Below, piece by piece: positions 43,834-46,715 of a stretch of DNA of 46,715 nt. Position 1 is the stretch's first letter, and the number at the start of each line of letters is the position of its first letter. This DNA is from Acidimicrobiia bacterium (lineage in GTDB: Bacteria; Actinomycetota; Acidimicrobiia; IMCC26256; PALSA-610). The stretch lies in NCBI GenBank assembly GCA_017882905.1, contig JADGOO010000203.1:1-46715 (forward strand). The letters are read 5' to 3'. A program made the translations under genes and the position numbers. Under the pieces are notes generated by a model that saw only the letters and a list, made by a program, of their open reading frames with translations, did no database searches and was not told the origin of the DNA.

Positions 43834-43859
43834 CGTGATGACCCCGTATCTCGTACGGT
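43830..43859 (+). promoter_or_regulatory. Promoter of the aldolase gene
   Basis: GTGACG (43830-43835) and TACGGT (43854-43859) are 18 bases apart and the -10 ends eight bases before the ATG at 43868. There is no ribosome binding site, which indicates a leaderless transcript. Confidence 0.5.
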
Positions 43860-43867
43860 GATGGTCC

Positions 43868-44656
43868 ATGCGTACAAACGGTCTCCGTGATTGCTGGGCT
43901 GAGGGGCGGGCCGCGCTCGGCGCCTGGCTCACGATCCCGAGTGCGTTCTCCGCCGAGATCATGGCGCACTCCGGCTTCGACTGGGTGTGCGTCGACATGC
44001 AGCACGGCGTGATCGACTACGCGCAGATGGTCGCCATGCTGCAGGCCGTATCGGCAACGGCCGTGACGCCGCTCGTGCGCGTCCCGTGGAACGAGCCCGG
44101 GATCATCGGCAAATCGCTCGACGCTGGTGCACGCGGCGTGATCGTCCCGATGGTGAACAGCCCCGCCGAAGCCGCGCGGGCTGTCGCCGCCTGTCGCTAC
44201 GCACCAATCGGTCACCGCAGCTACGGCCCATTGCGCGCGAACTATGCCCATGGGTTCGACTACTACGAGCACGCGAACGACGACGTGCTGTGCATCGTGA
44301 TGATCGAGACTCGTGAGGCCGTCGGCCGGGTCGACGAGATCCTTTCGGTGCCGGGCATCGACGCCGTGTACATCGGGCCGGCCGATCTGAGCATCACGCT
44401 CGGCCTTGCGCCCGCCCCCGATCACGACGAGGCGATCTTCGCCGACGCGATCACACGGATCGTCGAGGCATGCGGGGCGCACGGCATCGTGCCCGGGATC
44501 GCGGGCAACCAGAAGACCGCGCCGAAGCGCATCGAACAAGGCTTCCAGCTCGTCGAGGTGGCATCCGACGCCCGGCTCCTCGGGGTCGGTGCGGGCGAAG
44601 CGCTGCTCGCGGCCGCGCCCGACTCCGACGCGTCGGCGCGATCGGCGTACCTGTGA
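43868..44656 (+). CDS. HpcH/HpaI-family aldolase
   Basis: A 262-residue class II, metal-dependent aldolase of the type that cleaves 4-hydroxy-2-oxoheptanedioate or related 2-oxo acids. Motifs are GAWLTIPS near the N-terminus, FDWVCVDMQHGVID with the catalytic His, VRVPWNEPG with a substrate Arg, and the metal-binding Glu in VMIETREAV and Asp in YIGPADLSITLG. The family makes or splits pyruvate plus an aldehyde. The next gene overlaps by four bases (GTGA) and is a 2-hydroxyacid dehydrogenase, which could reduce or oxidise the resulting 2-oxo/2-hydroxy acid. Confidence 0.92.
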   Translation: MRTNGLRDCWAEGRAALGAWLTIPSAFSAEIMAHSGFDWVCVDMQHGVIDYAQMVAMLQAVSATAVTPLVRVPWNEPGIIGKSLDAGARGVIVPMVNSPAEAARAVAACRYAPIGHRSYGPLRANYAHGFDYYEHANDDVLCIVMIETREAVGRVDEILSVPGIDAVYIGPADLSITLGLAPAPDHDEAIFADAITRIVEACGAHGIVPGIAGNQKTAPKRIEQGFQLVEVASDARLLGVGAGEALLAAAPDSDASARSAYL

Positions 44657-45603
44657 GCGATCGCCATCGCATCGTTGCGATGGTGCCGCTCGCCGCGCCG
44701 CAGATCGCGTGGTTCGAAGGTCTCGACGACTGCGAGCTCGTGCTCGTCGATCCGCAGGCGCCCACCGGCGAGCTCGCCGCCGCGCTCGAGCCGGCCGCCG
44801 CCGTCCTCGTCAACTCGCACGTGCGCGTCGACAGCCCGCTGCTCGCCATGGCGCCGCACCTGCGAGCGATCAGCACGGTGAGCGTCGGGTTCGATCACAT
44901 CGACACGCGGGTAGCCGTCGAACGCGGCATCAGCGTGACCACCACGCCCGTGCTCAGCGACGCGGTCGCCGATCTCACGATGGCCCTGATGACGATGGCG
45001 TTACGCCGTCTCGGCGAGGCGATGCGCGACCTCTCGAACGGGGTGTGGAGCAACGAGATCCTCGGGGCCGACGTTCGCGGCAAGCTGCTGTTCCTCGTCG
45101 GGTTCGGCCGGATCGCGCGCGAAGTGGCGGCGCGCGCCCTCGCCGCCAAGATGCACGTGTGCGCGTACGACGTGCGTGACGATCTCGAGCCGATGCCGGG
45201 CGTGGAGCGCGTCGCGTCGCTCGCCGACGGTCTCAGCCGGGCCGACGTGGTGTCGTTGCACGTCGACCTCAATCCGACCACCCATCATCTGCTCGACGAC
45301 GCGGCGATCGCGATGATGCGACCCGGCGCGGTGGTGATCAACACGGCGCGCGGTGGGACCATCGATCAAGCCGCCCTGTACCGGGCGCTCGCGTGCGGAC
45401 AGCTCGGTGCGGCCGGTCTCGACGTGCTCGAGCGGGAACCACCCGATCCCAACGAACCGCTGCTCTCGTTGGCGAACGTGGTGGTGTTGCCGCACATCGG
45501 CTCGGCGACGACAGAGACTCGGCTCGCGATGCTCGAGTGTGCGATGACCAACGTGGTGGCGTGCGTGCGCGGCAACCCGTGCGCGCACGTCCTCCAGCTC
45601 TGA
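44653..45603 (+). CDS. D-isomer-specific 2-hydroxyacid dehydrogenase
   Basis: A 316-residue NAD(P)-dependent dehydrogenase. The nucleotide site is GKLLFLVGFGRIAREVA (G-x-G-x-x-A rather than G-x-G-x-x-G). The catalytic residues are Arg in INTARGG, Glu in LEREPPDP and His in LPHIGSATTET. The substrate-side segment SVGFDHIDTRVA is as in glyoxylate/hydroxypyruvate reductases. It is translationally coupled to the aldolase gene and probably works on the same 2-oxo or 2-hydroxy acid. The GTG start is chosen for that overlap. Confidence 0.92.
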   Translation: MSDRHRIVAMVPLAAPQIAWFEGLDDCELVLVDPQAPTGELAAALEPAAAVLVNSHVRVDSPLLAMAPHLRAISTVSVGFDHIDTRVAVERGISVTTTPVLSDAVADLTMALMTMALRRLGEAMRDLSNGVWSNEILGADVRGKLLFLVGFGRIAREVAARALAAKMHVCAYDVRDDLEPMPGVERVASLADGLSRADVVSLHVDLNPTTHHLLDDAAIAMMRPGAVVINTARGGTIDQAALYRALACGQLGAAGLDVLEREPPDPNEPLLSLANVVVLPHIGSATTETRLAMLECAMTNVVACVRGNPCAHVLQL

Positions 45604-45619
45604 CGCATGTTCGATGGAC

Positions 45620-46715
45620 TTAGGTGATGTCGGTGGCGGCGGAGACGAACTGCGAGTTGTACAGGCGGTAGTAGGGCCCGTCGCGGCTCAGCAGCTCCTT
45701 GTGTGAGCCCTGTTCCACGATGCGGCCGTTCTCCATCACGAGGATCACATCGGCGCCGCGGATCGTGGAGAGACGGTGCGCGATGACAAAGCTCGTGCGG
45801 TCTTGGCGCAACGCGTTCATCGCCTCTTGGATGAGCACCTCGGTGCGGGTGTCGACCGAGCTGGTCGCCTCGTCGAGGATGAGGATCGACGGATCGGCGA
45901 GGAACGCACGGGCGATCGTGAGCAGCTGCTTCTGACCCGCGCTGATGTTGTCACCCTCCTCGTTGATGACGGTGTCGTAGCCATCGGGCAGGGAGTGCAC
46001 GAAGCGGTCGACGTACGTGGCCCGCGCGGCGTCGAGGATCTGCTCGTCGCTGGCGTTGGGATTGCCGTAGGCGATGTTGTCGTGGATCGTGCCGCCGAAC
46101 AGCCACGTGTCTTGCAGCACCATGCCGATCTGCGACCGCAGCTCGGCACGGGGGATCGACGAGATGTCGCGGCCGTCGAGTGTGATCACGCCGCTGTTCA
46201 GCTCGTAGAAGCGCATGATGAGGTTCACGAGCGTGGTCTTGCCGGCACCGGTGGGGCCGACGATGGCGATGGTCTGGCCGGGCTCGGCCACGAGCGACAG
46301 ATCCTCGATGAGGGGCCGGTCGGGGTCGTACGAGAACGTGACGTCGCAGAACTCGACTCGGCCGAGCACCGGCGGCGGCGTGTCGCTGGCGATCGCCTCG
46401 GCGCTCTGCTCCTCGGCATCGAGGAACTCAGTGACGCGTTCGAACGACGCGATGCCCGACTGGAAGACGTTCATCATCGATGCCACCTGCGTAAGGGGCA
46501 TCGAGAACTGGCGGGAGTACTGGATGAAGGCCTGGATGTCACCGATGTTGATCGCGCCGCTCGCGACGCGCAGCCCGCCGACCACGGCGACGATCACGTA
46601 CTGCAGGTTGCCCATGAACATCGTGAGTGGCTGCATCAGGCTCGACATGAACTGCGCGCCGAACGACGACTCGTAGAGCTCGTCGTTGGTGTCTCGGAAA
46701 CGCTGTTCGACCTCG
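45620..46715 (-). CDS. ABC exporter, fused permease-ATPase half transporter (5' end outside window)
   Basis: The reading frame continues past the right edge, so the N-terminal membrane helices are missing. What is seen is the end of the membrane domain ([38 protein letters not shown]) and the full ATPase: [17 protein letters not shown], the Q-loop [15 protein letters not shown], signature [16 protein letters not shown] (Ala for the usual Gly-Gly spacing), Walker [13 protein letters not shown] and switch His in IAHRLSTI. The Walker B Glu is intact, so this half is catalytically competent. Such genes normally sit next to a second half transporter, which would lie outside. It converges on the hydroxyacid dehydrogenase. 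Confidence 0.93.
   Translation of the reverse strand, partial: EVEQRFRDTNDELYESSFGAQFMSSLMQPLTMFMGNLQYVIVAVVGGLRVASGAINIGDIQAFIQYSRQFSMPLTQVASMMNVFQSGIASFERVTEFLDAEEQSAEAIASDTPPPVLGRVEFCDVTFSYDPDRPLIEDLSLVAEPGQTIAIVGPTGAGKTTLVNLIMRFYELNSGVITLDGRDISSIPRAELRSQIGMVLQDTWLFGGTIHDNIAYGNPNASDEQILDAARATYVDRFVHSLPDGYDTVINEEGDNISAGQKQLLTIARAFLADPSILILDEATSSVDTRTEVLIQEAMNALRQDRTSFVIAHRLSTIRGADVILVMENGRIVEQGSHKELLSRDGPYYRLYNSQFVSAATDIT

Overview
The window is a high-GC chromosomal segment, most likely from an actinobacterium close to the Acidimicrobiia. That placement is inferred from base composition, GTG/TTG starts, TANNNT -10 boxes a few bases upstream of start codons, and family content (a luciferase-like oxidoreductase of the F420 type, a TIGR03086/DinB-type protein, a LuxR-type large ATPase regulator, a RecQ with a phosphoribosyltransferase tail). 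No rRNA, tRNA, CRISPR array, integrase or transposase was seen. Both ends cut a gene: a LuxR regulator on the left and an ABC exporter on the right.

Layout. 1-7.6 kb: end of a LuxR regulator, a small membrane protein, the coupled agmatine-to-putrescine pair aguA-aguB (minus), a luciferase-like oxidoreductase with a DUF998 membrane protein, a DinB-like protein and a secreted beta-propeller. 7.6-15.4 kb: a PAS-PAS-GAF-PP2C phosphatase, recQ with a small partner gene, an ApbE-type flavin transferase, a conserved unknown, a VOC protein, and a TetR regulator. 15.5-24.7 kb: a DHA2-type efflux pump divergent from tetR with a phased operator, a zinc alcohol dehydrogenase, a sulfotransferase-like protein, a periplasmic-binding-fold protein without signal peptide, a secreted Asp-box protein, a secreted SGNH hydrolase, a CopD-like membrane protein and an SCP2-PhyH fusion. 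24.7-28.4 kb: a secreted beta-helix/Calx-beta protein divergent from a MetE-like enzyme.

28.5-38.9 kb is the most unusual part. A minus-strand operon (cysteine-rich sigma-like protein, unknown 446-residue protein, tandem-FHA protein) is divergent from a plus-strand set of three membrane Ser/Thr kinases and an FHA-adenylate/guanylate cyclase. Two of the kinases carry large and different ectodomains: a beta-sandwich sensor, and a Big_2-like domain plus five PKD domains. I propose this as a contact- or surface-sensing phosphosignalling island in which FHA proteins read kinase phosphorylation and the outputs are a cyclic nucleotide and possibly transcription. A prepilin with a DUF642-like C-terminal domain lies immediately downstream.

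39.8-46.7 kb: the remains of a flavin amine oxidase gene, a DUF4236-like small protein, a DrrAB-like ABC exporter operon with two permeases, an aldolase/2-hydroxyacid dehydrogenase pair, and the partial ABC exporter.

Across the window a 47-49 nt hairpin element recurs three times directly after genes, with an identical 20-position stem and 7-nt loop. In two copies it supplies the stop codon of the preceding gene. Several divergent promoter regions also carry clear inverted or phased repeats that look like operators.
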